From the NCBI GenBank assembly GCA_029777935.1, contig JAKORH010000118.1, forward strand, positions 1 through 8,571: 8,571 bases of DNA, in the 5' to 3' direction. Numbering within the stretch: the stretch's first letter is position 1; each line of letters begins with the position of its first letter. Source of the stretch: Pseudomonadota bacterium. GTDB lineage: Bacteria > Pseudomonadota > Gammaproteobacteria > Burkholderiales > Burkholderiaceae. Below are positions 1 to 8,087 of this stretch, piece by piece. Made by a program: the position numbers and the translations under genes. A model generated the notes under the pieces. That model saw nothing but the letters and a program-made list of their open reading frames with translations, was not told where the DNA came from and did no database searches.

Positions 1-1
1 C

Positions 2-811
2 GACTACCGCAAGGTCGTGCACCGCAACCCGAAGGGGATGAGCGCGAAGGAGAAGTACTTCTGGCAGTCGCTGATCGGGCTCACGGCAGCGTTCTACCTG
101 GCATTCGCGATCGCGGCGCCGTCGACCGACAAGGTGTGGTTGCTGATGTGGCAGTGGGTCGCGCACGGCTTCGACATCGACCTGCCGCCGCGCTCGGACC
201 TGATCGTGCCGTTCTTCAAGAACTACGCCTATCCGATGGGCGTGTTCGGCTTCGTGATCCTGTCGTACCTGGTGATCGTCGGCACCAGCAACGCGGTCAA
301 CCTGACCGACGGGCTCGACGGCCTGGCGATCCTGCCGGCGTCGATGGTCGGCGCAGCGCTCGGCGTCTTCGCCTACGTGGTCGGCCGCGCGGATTTCTCC
401 CGCTACCTGCTGTTCCCGTACATCCCCGGCGCCGGCGAACTGGTGATCATCTGTGCCGCCATCGCCGGCGCGGGGCTGGCGTTCCTGTGGTTCAACGCCT
501 ATCCGGCGCAGGTGTTCATGGGCGACGTGGGCGCGCTTGCGCTGGGCGCGTCGCTCGGCACGATCGCGGTGATCACGCGTCAGGAGATCGTGCTGTTCAT
601 CATGGGCGGAGTGTTCGTCGCCGAGACGCTGTCGGTGATGCTGCAGGTCGGCTACTTCAAGTGGACCAAGGGCCGTCGCATCTTCCGCATGGCGCCGCTG
701 CACCACCATTTCGAGTTGAGCGGCTGGAAGGAGAACCAGGTCGTCGTGCGGTTCTGGATCATCACGATCATGCTGGTGCTGGTCGGTCTTGCCACGCTGA
801 AGATCCGATGA
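2..811 (+). CDS. mraY: Phospho-N-acetylmuramoyl-pentapeptide transferase MraY, 5'-truncated by the window
   Basis: MraY is the integral membrane enzyme that transfers phospho-MurNAc-pentapeptide from UDP to undecaprenyl phosphate, making lipid I on the inner face of the cytoplasmic membrane. The window carries 269 codons and a TGA stop; roughly 120 N-terminal residues are missing compared with the usual betaproteobacterial length. The first complete codon is the second Asp of the DDYRK catalytic motif ([12 protein letters not shown]). Also visible are [13 protein letters not shown] (around fragment residues 97-109), [12 protein letters not shown] with the third catalytic Asp at about fragment residue 175, the MAPLHHHFE motif (about 230-238) and several hydrophobic membrane segments. 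The loop between the first two segments is longer than in E. coli MraY, as I recall for betaproteobacteria. The gene ends in a 4-nt ATGA overlap with a small ORF. Its last 60 bp before the final Arg codon are repeated exactly downstream. Identity is certain. Confidence 0.98.
   Translation, partial: DYRKVVHRNPKGMSAKEKYFWQSLIGLTAAFYLAFAIAAPSTDKVWLLMWQWVAHGFDIDLPPRSDLIVPFFKNYAYPMGVFGFVILSYLVIVGTSNAVNLTDGLDGLAILPASMVGAALGVFAYVVGRADFSRYLLFPYIPGAGELVIICAAIAGAGLAFLWFNAYPAQVFMGDVGALALGASLGTIAVITRQEIVLFIMGGVFVAETLSVMLQVGYFKWTKGRRIFRMAPLHHHFELSGWKENQVVVRFWIITIMLVLVGLATLKIR
746..805 (+). repeat. 60-bp direct repeat, copy 1 (3' end of mraY)
   Basis: These 60 bases encode the last transmembrane helix of MraY (starting VRFWIITIM, ending LATLKI). 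They are identical, base for base, to 904-963, which lies 158 bp further on. This copy is in the MraY frame and is followed by CGA TGA (Arg, stop). The identity stops abruptly at both edges. Confidence 0.95.
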
Positions 812-969
812 GCGCGCACGAGCACGACGGCGGATTCTGGACGAGGCTCATGCGCGAAGCGAGTGAAGGCCGCGCAGCGGCCGGCCGAGGCCAGAACCCG
901 CCAGTGCGGTTCTGGATCATCACGATCATGCTGGTGCTGGTCGGTCTTGCCACGCTGAAGATCAGGTAG
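808..969 (+). CDS. Mini-ORF 1: 53-residue putative single-pass membrane peptide ending in a copy of the MraY C-terminus
   Basis: This small ORF starts at an ATG that overlaps the mraY stop (ATGA) and ends at TAG, 8 nt before the murD start. Residues 1-32 are hydrophilic ([15 protein letters not shown], then [17 protein letters not shown]). Residues 33-53 are identical to the last 21 residues of MraY, including the final transmembrane helix and the terminal KIR. The frame differs from mraY because the 158-bp offset is not a multiple of three. There is no clear Shine-Dalgarno sequence, so translation would depend on reinitiation by ribosomes finishing mraY. It could be a duplication by-product with no role, or a made peptide inserted in the membrane. 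I recognise no family for residues 1-32. Sequence and frame are seen directly; expression is speculation. Confidence 0.4.
   Translation: MSAHEHDGGFWTRLMREASEGRAAAGRGQNPPVRFWIITIMLVLVGLATLKIR
829..902 (+). repeat. 74-bp palindromic element with 12-bp imperfect terminal inverted repeats
   Basis: The left arm GGCGGATTCTGG (829-840) pairs with the right arm CCAGAACCCGCC (891-902) with one mismatch in 12. Inside is a perfect 6-bp stem with a 3-nt loop (GGCCGC, 868-873; GCGGCC, 877-882), followed by the palindrome GGCCGGCC (879-886). The size and layout resemble a REP- or MITE-like non-autonomous repeat, but no other copy lies in this window. The arms share TTCTGG and flanking G/C bases with the duplicated mraY segment on either side. 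There is no T-tract after the stem, so it does not look like an intrinsic terminator. Confidence 0.6.
904..963 (+). repeat. 60-bp direct repeat, copy 2 (downstream copy of the mraY 3' end)
   Basis: This is an exact copy of 746-805, placed directly after the palindromic element. It is followed by AGG TAG, so like copy 1 it ends in Arg then stop, but with different codons. It is read in the frame of mini-ORF 1. If the 158 bp from 746 to 903 were removed, mraY would end at 969 with an 8-nt gap to murD, so this copy may be the original mraY end. Confidence 0.95.
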
Positions 970-977
970 GCCGCCCG

Positions 978-2528
978 ATGCACGCGCTGATCCTCGGTCT
1001 CGGCGAAAGCGGTCTGGCGATCGCGCGCTGGCTCGCGCGCGACGGTGCCGTCCTGCGCGTGGCCGACACGCGCGAGCGGCCTCCGATGCTCGACGCGCTG
1101 CGGGCGGAGCTGCCGCACGCCGAATTCATCGGCGGCGAGTTCTCGCACGCGCTGCTCGACGGAGTCGACGCGATCGCGATCAGCCCGGGACTTTCGCCGG
1201 CCACGTCGCCGGCGGCGCCGTTGCTGAAGGAGGCGAAGGCGCGCGGCATCGAGGTGGCCGGAGAAATCGAGCTGTTCGCGCGCGCGCTGGCGCGCCTGCG
1301 CGACGAGCGCGGCTATGCGCCGCAGGTCGTCGGCATCACCGGCACCAATGGCAAGACAACCACCGCGCGGCTGACGGGGCTGCTGATCGAGCGCGCGGGC
1401 AGGAAGGTCGCAGTGGCCGGCAACATCTCGCCGACCGCGCTGGACACGCTGCGCGAACGGCTCGACGCCAACGAGCTTCCCGACGTGTGGGTGCTGGAGC
1501 TGTCGAGCTTTCAGCTTGCCACCACCACTTCGCTTGCGTGCGACGCCGCCGCGGTGCTGAACGTCACGCAGGATCACCTCGACTGGCACAGTTCGATGGA
1601 CGCCTACGCGAAGGCCAAGGCGCGCATCTTCGCCCGCGACACGGTGCAGGTGCTCAACCGCGACGATCCGATCGTGCTGGCGATGGCGAGGAAGAACGCG
1701 CGAGTGGCCACGTTCGGAACCGGCGCGCCCGAGCACGCAGACGACTACGGGCTGCTGCGCGACGGGGCGCTGACGTGGCTCGCATTTGCCGAGCCGACCA
1801 GCGCGCAGCGCCGGCGCAAGGCGGCGGACGAGAGCGGCGCCGACACGCAGATCTACGTGCACCGGCTGATGCCGACCGAGGCGCTGAAGCTGCGTGGCCG
1901 GCACAACGCGCTGAACGCGCTGGCGGCGCTGGCGCTGGCGCGCGCCGTCGGCTGCCCGCTGGCGCCGATGCTGCACGCGCTGCGCGAGTATCGGGGCGAG
2001 CCGCACCGTGTCGAGCTGATCGCGAACCTTCATGGTGTCGAGTACTACGACGACTCCAAGGGCACCAACGTCGGCGCGACGGTGGCGGCGATCGAGGGCC
2101 TGGGTGCGGAAGGCAAGCGGCTCGCGATCATCCTCGGCGGCGACGGCAAGGGACAGGACTTCGCGCCGCTCGCCGCGCCGCTGGTGCGGCACGCGCGCGT
2201 CGTCGCGCTGATCGGCCGCGACGCCGAGCGCATCGCCGCCGTGCTGCAGGGGGCCCGGTATGAGGTCGAACGCTGTGCGACGCTGCCCGAGGCCGTGCGC
2301 GCCTGCGCGCGGCACGCGAAGGGCGGCGACGCGGTGCTGCTGTCGCCGGCGTGCGCGAGCCTCGACATGTTTCGCAATTACGCGCATCGCAGCGAGGTGT
2401 TCATCGAAGCGGTGCGCGAACTCGGGCGCGCGCGCACCGTGCCGATTTCCTCCGCGCCCGCGGCCGCGGCGGGAGAGGGCAGCGGGGCGGCCGATGCCGC
2501 GCCGATCGATGGAGGCCGGTCGTGCTAG
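978..2528 (+). CDS. murD: UDP-N-acetylmuramoyl-L-alanine--D-glutamate ligase MurD
   Basis: This cytoplasmic ATP-dependent ligase adds D-Glu to UDP-MurNAc-L-Ala. The 516 residues start with the Rossmann-like N-terminal domain ([11 protein letters not shown], 4-14). The Mur-ligase P-loop [11 protein letters not shown] follows (119-129), then [10 protein letters not shown] (195-204, with the conserved His at 200) and YAKAKARIF (210-218), where Lys214 matches the carbamylated Lys of E. coli MurD. The C-terminal domain carries [23 protein letters not shown] (356-368), GGDGKGQD and [17 protein letters not shown]. It is longer than E. coli MurD (438 aa) for two reasons: an extra segment around 255-300 containing QRRRK, which I recall from Burkholderia MurD, and an Ala/Gly-rich tail of about 30 residues (486-516). 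The ATG at 978 is chosen because the first beta strand begins immediately after it; AGG-type bases 7-12 nt upstream form only a weak ribosome site. It overlaps ftsW by 7 nt. Confidence 0.97.
   Translation: MHALILGLGESGLAIARWLARDGAVLRVADTRERPPMLDALRAELPHAEFIGGEFSHALLDGVDAIAISPGLSPATSPAAPLLKEAKARGIEVAGEIELFARALARLRDERGYAPQVVGITGTNGKTTTARLTGLLIERAGRKVAVAGNISPTALDTLRERLDANELPDVWVLELSSFQLATTTSLACDAAAVLNVTQDHLDWHSSMDAYAKAKARIFARDTVQVLNRDDPIVLAMARKNARVATFGTGAPEHADDYGLLRDGALTWLAFAEPTSAQRRRKAADESGADTQIYVHRLMPTEALKLRGRHNALNALAALALARAVGCPLAPMLHALREYRGEPHRVELIANLHGVEYYDDSKGTNVGATVAAIEGLGAEGKRLAIILGGDGKGQDFAPLAAPLVRHARVVALIGRDAERIAAVLQGARYEVERCATLPEAVRACARHAKGGDAVLLSPACASLDMFRNYAHRSEVFIEAVRELGRARTVPISSAPAAAAGEGSGAADAAPIDGGRSC
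2511..2515 (+). promoter_or_regulatory. Ribosome binding site of ftsW
   Basis: GGAGG lies within the murD tail, 6 nt before a GTG codon at 2522. This spacing fixes the ftsW start at 2522 rather than at in-frame codons further upstream inside murD. Confidence 0.8.
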
Positions 2529-3784
2529 CGAGGTTGTGGCAGCGGCTGGGTTCCTCGCGCTGGCGGCGCGAAGCAGATACGCCTTCCAACTCGGTGCTCA
2601 CGTTCGCGGGGCTGGGCGCGGTGCTGGTCGGCTCGCGCGCGCCGCGCAGCGCGTTCGAGCGCTTCGACGTGCCGCTGGCGATGGTGGTCGCCGCGCTGAT
2701 CCTGATCGGAGTCGTGATGGTGTACTCGGCCTCGATCTCGCTCGCCGATTCGTCCAAGTACACGGTCACGCCGACGTACTTCCTGCTGCGGCATCTGACC
2801 GCGCTCGGGGTGGCACTGATCGCAGGTGCGGCGGCGTTCTCGATCCCGATGACGACATGGCAGCGGCTGGCGCCATGGATGTTCCTGGCCGGGCTGGCGC
2901 TGCTGGTGATCGTGCTGATTCCCGGCGTGGGCAAGGGCGTCAACGGCGCGCGGCGCTGGATCCCGCTGCACGTGCTGAACCTGCAACCGTCGGAACTAAT
3001 GAAGATCGCGTGCGTGCTGTACGCGGCCAACTTCACCGTGCGCAAGCAGGACTTCATGCACCACTTCGGCAAGGGTTTCGCGCCGATGGCCGCGGTGATG
3101 GCGCTGCTCGGCACGCTGCTGCTGCTGCAGCCGGACCTGGGCGCCTTCGGCGTGCTGGTGGCGATCAGCATGGGCATCCTGTTTCTCGGCGGCGTCAACG
3201 GGCGACTTTTCACCGGCATCGCAGCCACGCTTGCCACCGCGTTCGTGCTGGTGATCTGGCTGAGCCCCTGGCGGCGCGAGCGCATCTTCGCCTACATCGA
3301 TCCGTGCGCGCCCGAGCAGGCGCTGTCGAAGGGCTATCAACTGTGCACGTCGCTGATCTCGTTCGGCCGCGGCGAACTCTTCGGCGTCGGACTTGGCGGC
3401 AGCGTGGTCAAGTTGAGCTACCTGCCGGAGGCGCACACCGACTTCATCTTCGCGGTGATCGGCGAGGAACTGGGGCTGGCCGGCGTGCTCACGGTGATGG
3501 TGCTGTTCTACTGGTTGACCAAACGTGCGTTCGAGATCGGGCGGCAGGCGGTCGCCCTCGAGCGCACGTTCGCCGGGCTGGTTGCGCAGGGCGTGGGGCT
3601 GTGGATCGGCGTGCAGTCGTTCGTGAACATGGGCGTGGCCACCGGGCTGCTGCCGACCAAGGGGCTGACGCTGCCGCTGGTGAGCTTCGGCGGCTCGGCG
3701 CTGCTGTCGACGATCACGGCACTCGGACTGCTGCTGCGGGTCGACTACGAAAACAGGATCCTCATGCGCGGAGGCCGCGTATGA
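2522..3784 (+). CDS. ftsW: Septal peptidoglycan glycosyltransferase FtsW (SEDS family)
   Basis: FtsW is the polytopic SEDS protein that polymerises lipid II at the septum together with FtsI. The ORF gives 420 residues from the GTG at 2522, overlapping the murD stop (GTGCTAG). A cytoplasmic N-terminal tail of about 48 residues precedes the first membrane segment (about 50-70, ending MVYSAS). The family motifs are present: [13 protein letters not shown] (137-149) with QPSELMK (155-161), [14 protein letters not shown] (281-294), [18 protein letters not shown] (301-318) and [12 protein letters not shown] (384-395). Asp307 in TDFIF is the counterpart of the putative catalytic Asp of SEDS enzymes. 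The ending [13 protein letters not shown] matches the Burkholderia type. Cys262 and Cys275 fall in the large extracytoplasmic loop, at positions where the homologues I recall have no Cys. The gene ends in an ATGA overlap with murG. The RodA alternative is unlikely given the position between murD and murG. Confidence 0.97.
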   Translation: MLARLWQRLGSSRWRREADTPSNSVLTFAGLGAVLVGSRAPRSAFERFDVPLAMVVAALILIGVVMVYSASISLADSSKYTVTPTYFLLRHLTALGVALIAGAAAFSIPMTTWQRLAPWMFLAGLALLVIVLIPGVGKGVNGARRWIPLHVLNLQPSELMKIACVLYAANFTVRKQDFMHHFGKGFAPMAAVMALLGTLLLLQPDLGAFGVLVAISMGILFLGGVNGRLFTGIAATLATAFVLVIWLSPWRRERIFAYIDPCAPEQALSKGYQLCTSLISFGRGELFGVGLGGSVVKLSYLPEAHTDFIFAVIGEELGLAGVLTVMVLFYWLTKRAFEIGRQAVALERTFAGLVAQGVGLWIGVQSFVNMGVATGLLPTKGLTLPLVSFGGSALLSTITALGLLLRVDYENRILMRGGRV

Positions 3785-4866
3785 GGCATCTCGTCGTCGT
3801 CGCTGCGGGTACCGGCGGGCACGTGATGCCGGGGCTGGCGGTCGCGGGCGAACTGCGGGCGCGCGGCTGGACCGTGTCGTGGCTCGGCACGCGCGTCGGG
3901 ATGGAGCGCAGGCTCGTCGAGCCGCGCGGCATCGAGTTCGACGCGCTCGACTTCAGCGGAATGCGCGGCAAGGGATGGAAGACGCTGCTGTTCGGCGGCT
4001 TCCATCTGCTGCGCGCGCTGTGGCAGAGTCGTGCGGCGCTGCGCGCACGCAGGCCTGCGCTCGTGTTTTCCACCGGCGGCTACGTCGCGGTGCCGGCCGG
4101 GCTGGCGGCCGCGCTGCTTGGCGCACCGCTGGCGCTGCTGAACGCCGATGCCGCGCCGCTGCTGTCGACGCGGATGCTGCGTTCGCTCGCATCGGCCGTG
4201 TTCTGCGGTTTCGATGGAGAAGCGGCGCGGCTGGCCGGCGACAGGGGGCTGGTTACCGGCAATCCGGTGCGCGACGAGATCGCGCGCGTGGCGGCGCCGC
4301 AGGCGCGCTACGCGCAGCGGCAGGGGCGGCTTGCTCTGCTCGTCGTCGGCGGCAGCCTCGGCAGCCAGGTGCTGAACCAGTCGCTGCCCGCCGCGCTCGC
4401 CCTGCTTCCCGCCAAAGCGCGGCCGCGCGTCGTTCACCAGTGCGGGGCCGCGCATGTCGACGCCACGCGCGCGGCCTATGCCGGATCGAATGTCGACGCG
4501 GAGGTGATCCCGTTCATCGACGACATCGCCGCGCGCTATGCGGCAGCCGACGTCGTGCTGTGCCGCGCGGGCGCGATCACGGTGACCGAGCTGTGCGCGG
4601 CCGGCGTGGCGTCGATCCTGGTGCCGTTCGTGGTGTCGACGACGGCTCACCAGCGCACCAATGCCGAGTTCCTCGCGCACCATGGCGCGGCGATCCATCT
4701 CGCACAGGAAGAGCTGTCCGCCGACCGGCTCGCCGAATTGCTGCGCGGGCTGACGCGCGAACGCCTCGCCGACATGGCAAGCAGGGCGCGCGCGCTTGGG
4801 CGGCCCGACGCGACGCGCGTGGTCGCCGATGCGATCGAGCACATCGCGAAGGAGGCGGCGCGGTGA
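3781..4866 (+). CDS. murG: UDP-GlcNAc:lipid I N-acetylglucosaminyltransferase MurG
   Basis: MurG is a peripheral GT28 (GT-B fold) enzyme at the inner membrane face that converts lipid I to lipid II. It has 361 residues, close to the family norm. Visible motifs are the glycine-rich [13 protein letters not shown] (10-22, with the conserved His14), [14 protein letters not shown] (97-110), TGNPVR (159-164), [14 protein letters not shown] (186-199), [26 protein letters not shown] split across 245-270 with the UDP-GlcNAc-binding Glu at 270, and [18 protein letters not shown] (281-298). One oddity: the usual HEQN motif is replaced by LNAD at 120-123, followed by AAPLLST instead of the usual xxAGxxN. 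I recall NAD-type MurG proteins from some Burkholderiales, so this is probably a lineage variant, not damage. The start is supported by GGAGG at 3770-3774, 6 nt before the ATG. The gene overlaps ftsW and the following small ORF by 4 nt each. Confidence 0.96.
   Translation: MRHLVVVAAGTGGHVMPGLAVAGELRARGWTVSWLGTRVGMERRLVEPRGIEFDALDFSGMRGKGWKTLLFGGFHLLRALWQSRAALRARRPALVFSTGGYVAVPAGLAAALLGAPLALLNADAAPLLSTRMLRSLASAVFCGFDGEAARLAGDRGLVTGNPVRDEIARVAAPQARYAQRQGRLALLVVGGSLGSQVLNQSLPAALALLPAKARPRVVHQCGAAHVDATRAAYAGSNVDAEVIPFIDDIAARYAAADVVLCRAGAITVTELCAAGVASILVPFVVSTTAHQRTNAEFLAHHGAAIHLAQEELSADRLAELLRGLTRERLADMASRARALGRPDATRVVADAIEHIAKEAAR
4849..4855 (+). promoter_or_regulatory. Strong Shine-Dalgarno sequence now serving mini-ORF 2
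   Basis: AAGGAGG lies 7 nt before the GTG at 4863, inside the last codons of murG. Without the duplicated segment this would be the ribosome site of murC itself. The present murC start has a weaker site, AGGGG at 4970-4974. Confidence 0.65.
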
Positions 4867-4900
4867 GGCACGCGGTCAAGCACATCCACTTCGTCGGCAT
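4863..4900 (+). repeat. 38-bp direct repeat, copy A (extra copy of the murC 5' end)
   Basis: This segment matches 4982-5019 at 37 of 38 positions, at an offset of 119 bp. It encodes [12 protein letters not shown], the first 12 residues of MurC. The single difference (4874 G versus 4993 C) is synonymous, GCG versus GCC for Ala4. After the shared CGGCAT the two sequences diverge completely. Confidence 0.95.
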
Positions 4901-4981
4901 GCAGGGGGAGGGGCCCCGGCATCCAAACCTTGCGGCATCGCCGATGCCGACGAAGCGCACCGGTCAAACAGGGGCGACGCA

Positions 4982-4985
<4 letters not shown>
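4863..4985 (+). CDS. Mini-ORF 2: 40-residue ORF beginning with a copy of the MurC N-terminus
   Basis: The ORF starts at a GTG that overlaps the murG stop (GTGA at 4863-4866), with AAGGAGG 7 nt upstream. It stops at a TGA that overlaps the murC start in the same way (GTGA at 4982-4985). Residues 1-12 copy MurC ([12 protein letters not shown]). Residues 13-40 (beginning [11 protein letters not shown], ending TGQTGATQ) resemble nothing I recognise and show no membrane segment. The MurC nucleotide-binding glycine motif is cut after its first Gly, so no MurC activity is possible. The most reasonable role, if any, is as a translational relay that hands ribosomes from murG to murC. It may equally be a non-functional scar. 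Its frame differs from both neighbours. Confidence 0.4.
4889..4955 (+). repeat. 67-bp element bounded by 12-bp perfect inverted repeats
   Basis: CTTCGTCGGCAT (4889-4900) is the exact reverse complement of ATGCCGACGAAG (4944-4955). The interior holds the palindrome GGGGCCCC (4910-4917). A second perfect inverted repeat, GGCATCG/CGATGCC (4934-4940 and 4942-4948), overlaps the right arm. The left arm lies inside copy A of the murC repeat. The stretches around 4921-4931 and 4962-4970 are richer in A and T than the surrounding genes, which suggests a non-coding or foreign origin. Confidence 0.65.
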
Positions 4986-6369
<1,384 letters not shown>

Positions 6370-6373
<4 letters not shown>

Positions 6374-7335
6374 CGATGACGATCGATCCGAAGAGTTTCG
6401 GCCGCGTCGGCGTCCTGTTCGGCGGGCGCTCGTCCGAGCGCGAAGTATCGATCATGTCCGGCACCGGCGTGCTCAACGCACTGTTGAGCCGCGGCATCGA
6501 CGCGCACGCGTTCGATCCCGGCACGCAGCCGCTCGCCGCACTGGAGGCCGCGCAGTTCGAGCGCGCGTTCATCGCGCTGCACGGCCGCTTCGGCGAAGAC
6601 GGCACGATCCAGGGCGTGCTCGAGACGCTGCGCATCCCGTACACCGGCAGCGGCGTGCAGGCCTCGGCGATCGCGATCGACAAGCTGACGACCAAGAAGA
6701 TCTGGCTGGCCGAGGAGCTGCCGACGCCGGCGTGGCGCGTCGTGCACGCGACCACCGACTGGATGCAGCTCGTGGCCGAGCTCGGCGACCAGTTGATCGT
6801 CAAGCCCGCGCGCGAAGGCTCGACGATCGGCATCACCAAGGTGACGGGCCATGACCGCAGCGAGCTGGCGCTGGCGTTCCAGGAAGCGGTGAAATACGAC
6901 GACTGCGTGCTCGTCGAGGAGCTGATCCGCGGGCGCGAACTGACCTGCGCGATCCTCGGAGAGGGTACCTCCGCCCGCGCGCTGCCGCTGATCGAGATCC
7001 GCGCGCCGGCGGAGAACTACGACTACCAGGCCAAGTATTTCAGCGACGAAACGCAGTACCTGTGCCCGGCGCCGATCGACGACGTACTGGCCGAGGAACT
7101 GCAGGACCTCGCCGTGCGCGCCTACAACGCGCTCGGCGCGCGCGGCTGGGGCCGCGTCGACCTGATGCTGCACCAGGATGCGCGCGGTGATCGGCCGTAC
7201 CTGCTGGAGCTGAACACTTCGCCGGGCATGACCGGCCATTCGCTGGTGCCGATGGCGGCCAAGGCGATCGGTGTGTCGTACGAGGACCTCGTGCTGGAGA
7301 TTCTCTCGTCGGCGCGGCTGGAGGTGCGCGCGTGA
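6370..7335 (+). CDS. ddl: D-alanine--D-alanine ligase
   Basis: This ATP-grasp ligase joins two D-Ala molecules in the cytoplasm; MurF uses the dipeptide for the pentapeptide stem. It has 321 residues, against 306 in E. coli DdlB. Visible are [17 protein letters not shown] (15-31) with Glu23, [15 protein letters not shown] (71-85), [15 protein letters not shown] (91-105), [12 protein letters not shown] (143-154) with Ser151, [19 protein letters not shown] (217-235) with Tyr223, WGRVDLML (260-267) and [17 protein letters not shown] (278-294). Glu23, Ser151 and Tyr223 correspond to the E. coli DdlB triad Glu15, Ser150 and Tyr216. A Tyr at the last of these positions is the form expected for D-Ala, not D-Ser or D-lactate, as second substrate. 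The position between murC and ftsQ points to the DdlB-type copy. It overlaps both neighbours by 4 nt. Confidence 0.97.
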
Positions 7336-8087
7336 ATCGACTGCGCGCCATGCAGTGGGCGACGCGCGCGCTGCTCGCAGCCACCATGGTCGTCCTGCTC
7401 GGTGGCGCGGCGGCGTGGATCGCGCAGCGCCCGATGTTCCAGATCCGACGCATCGAACTGCGCGGCGCCGACGGGCCGCTGCAGCACGTGTCGGTCGCGG
7501 TCGTGCGCAGCGCGCTTCGCGGCGACGGCCGGACACCGCTGCGCGGCGGTTTCTTCACGCTGAGGCTCGACGACGCGCGGCGCGTGTTCGAGACCGTGCC
7601 GTGGGTCGCCGGCGTATCGGTGCGCCGCGCGTGGCCGAACGGGTTGATCGTCACGTTTACCGAGCACCGCGCACTTGGCACCTGGGGCGACGGCCGTTTG
7701 CTGTCGGAGGCCGGTGTCCTGTTCGTCGCCAATCCGGCCGAAGCGGAAGTCGACGGCCCGTTGCCCGAGTTCGACGGGCCGGACCGCTTTGCGCCCGAGG
7801 CCGCGCGCCGCTATCGGGAATTCACGACACTGCTGGCCCCGCTGAAGGTCGCGATCGACGCGGTCGACGTCTCCGAGCGCGCGTCATGGACGGTTCGCAC
7901 CGACAGCGGCCAGACCTTCGAACTCGGGCGCGACGATCCGGCCGGCCGCCTCGTGCAGCGGCTCGCCGCGTTCGTCGCCAGCTATCCGCTGGTGCTCGCG
8001 CGCCTGCAGGCGGCGCCGCCGCGCATCGATCTGCGTTACGCCAACGGATTCGCAGTCGCCATGCCCGCATCGCACAGGAAGCTATGA
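7332..8087 (+). CDS. ftsQ: Cell division protein FtsQ
   Basis: FtsQ is a bitopic inner-membrane divisome protein that recruits FtsL and FtsB and links early and late division proteins. The 251 residues show a short cytoplasmic N-terminus, one membrane segment (about 10-31, rich in Ala, Leu and Val) and a periplasmic region. This begins with a POTRA domain (about 36-111) containing FQIRRIELRG, the VPWVAGVSVRRAWPNGL motif (89-105) and a TEHRALGTW strand (110-118), followed by the beta domain to LRYANGFAVAMP (234-245). There is no cleavable signal peptide. The GTG start overlaps the ddl stop (GTGA) and has GGAGG at 7320-7324, 7 nt upstream. Its end overlaps ftsA by ATGA. FtsQ sequences are poorly conserved, but the POTRA motif and position make the call firm. 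Confidence 0.95.
   Translation: MNRLRAMQWATRALLAATMVVLLGGAAAWIAQRPMFQIRRIELRGADGPLQHVSVAVVRSALRGDGRTPLRGGFFTLRLDDARRVFETVPWVAGVSVRRAWPNGLIVTFTEHRALGTWGDGRLLSEAGVLFVANPAEAEVDGPLPEFDGPDRFAPEAARRYREFTTLLAPLKVAIDAVDVSERASWTVRTDSGQTFELGRDDPAGRLVQRLAAFVASYPLVLARLQAAPPRIDLRYANGFAVAMPASHRKL

Noticed and set aside
868..902. Intrinsic terminator between mraY and murD
   Set aside because: GC stems are present but no T-tract follows, and the essential genes downstream need continued transcription.
746..963. CRISPR-like repeat-spacer unit
   Set aside because: There are only two copies, the repeats are coding mraY sequence, and the neighbours are cell-wall genes without cas genes.
746..969. Programmed frameshift or bypass joining mraY to the second copy of its tail
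   Set aside because: MraY is already complete at copy 1 with a normal stop. I see no slippery sequence, and a fusion would only repeat the last helix.
768..2387. Long antisense open frame across murD (and similar ones at 4964-6355 and 6151-7536)
   Set aside because: These are mirror frames of GC-rich codons. They encode Arg/Ala/His-rich sequence with no motifs and lie opposite genes with full family motifs.
2351..2521. Earlier ftsW start inside murD
   Set aside because: It encodes Arg-rich sequence unlike FtsW, while GGAGG at 2511-2515 is ideally placed for the GTG at 2522.
2260..3780. Open frame upstream of murG that would give an 868-residue protein
   Set aside because: The upstream part is an out-of-frame shadow of murD and ftsW. 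MurG motifs begin right after the ATG at 3781, which has a good ribosome site.
4796..4981. N-terminal extension of MurC from an upstream in-frame start
   Set aside because: The extension is Arg-rich, overlaps murG and the duplicated segment, and has no family counterpart. The GTG at 4982 fits the family start.
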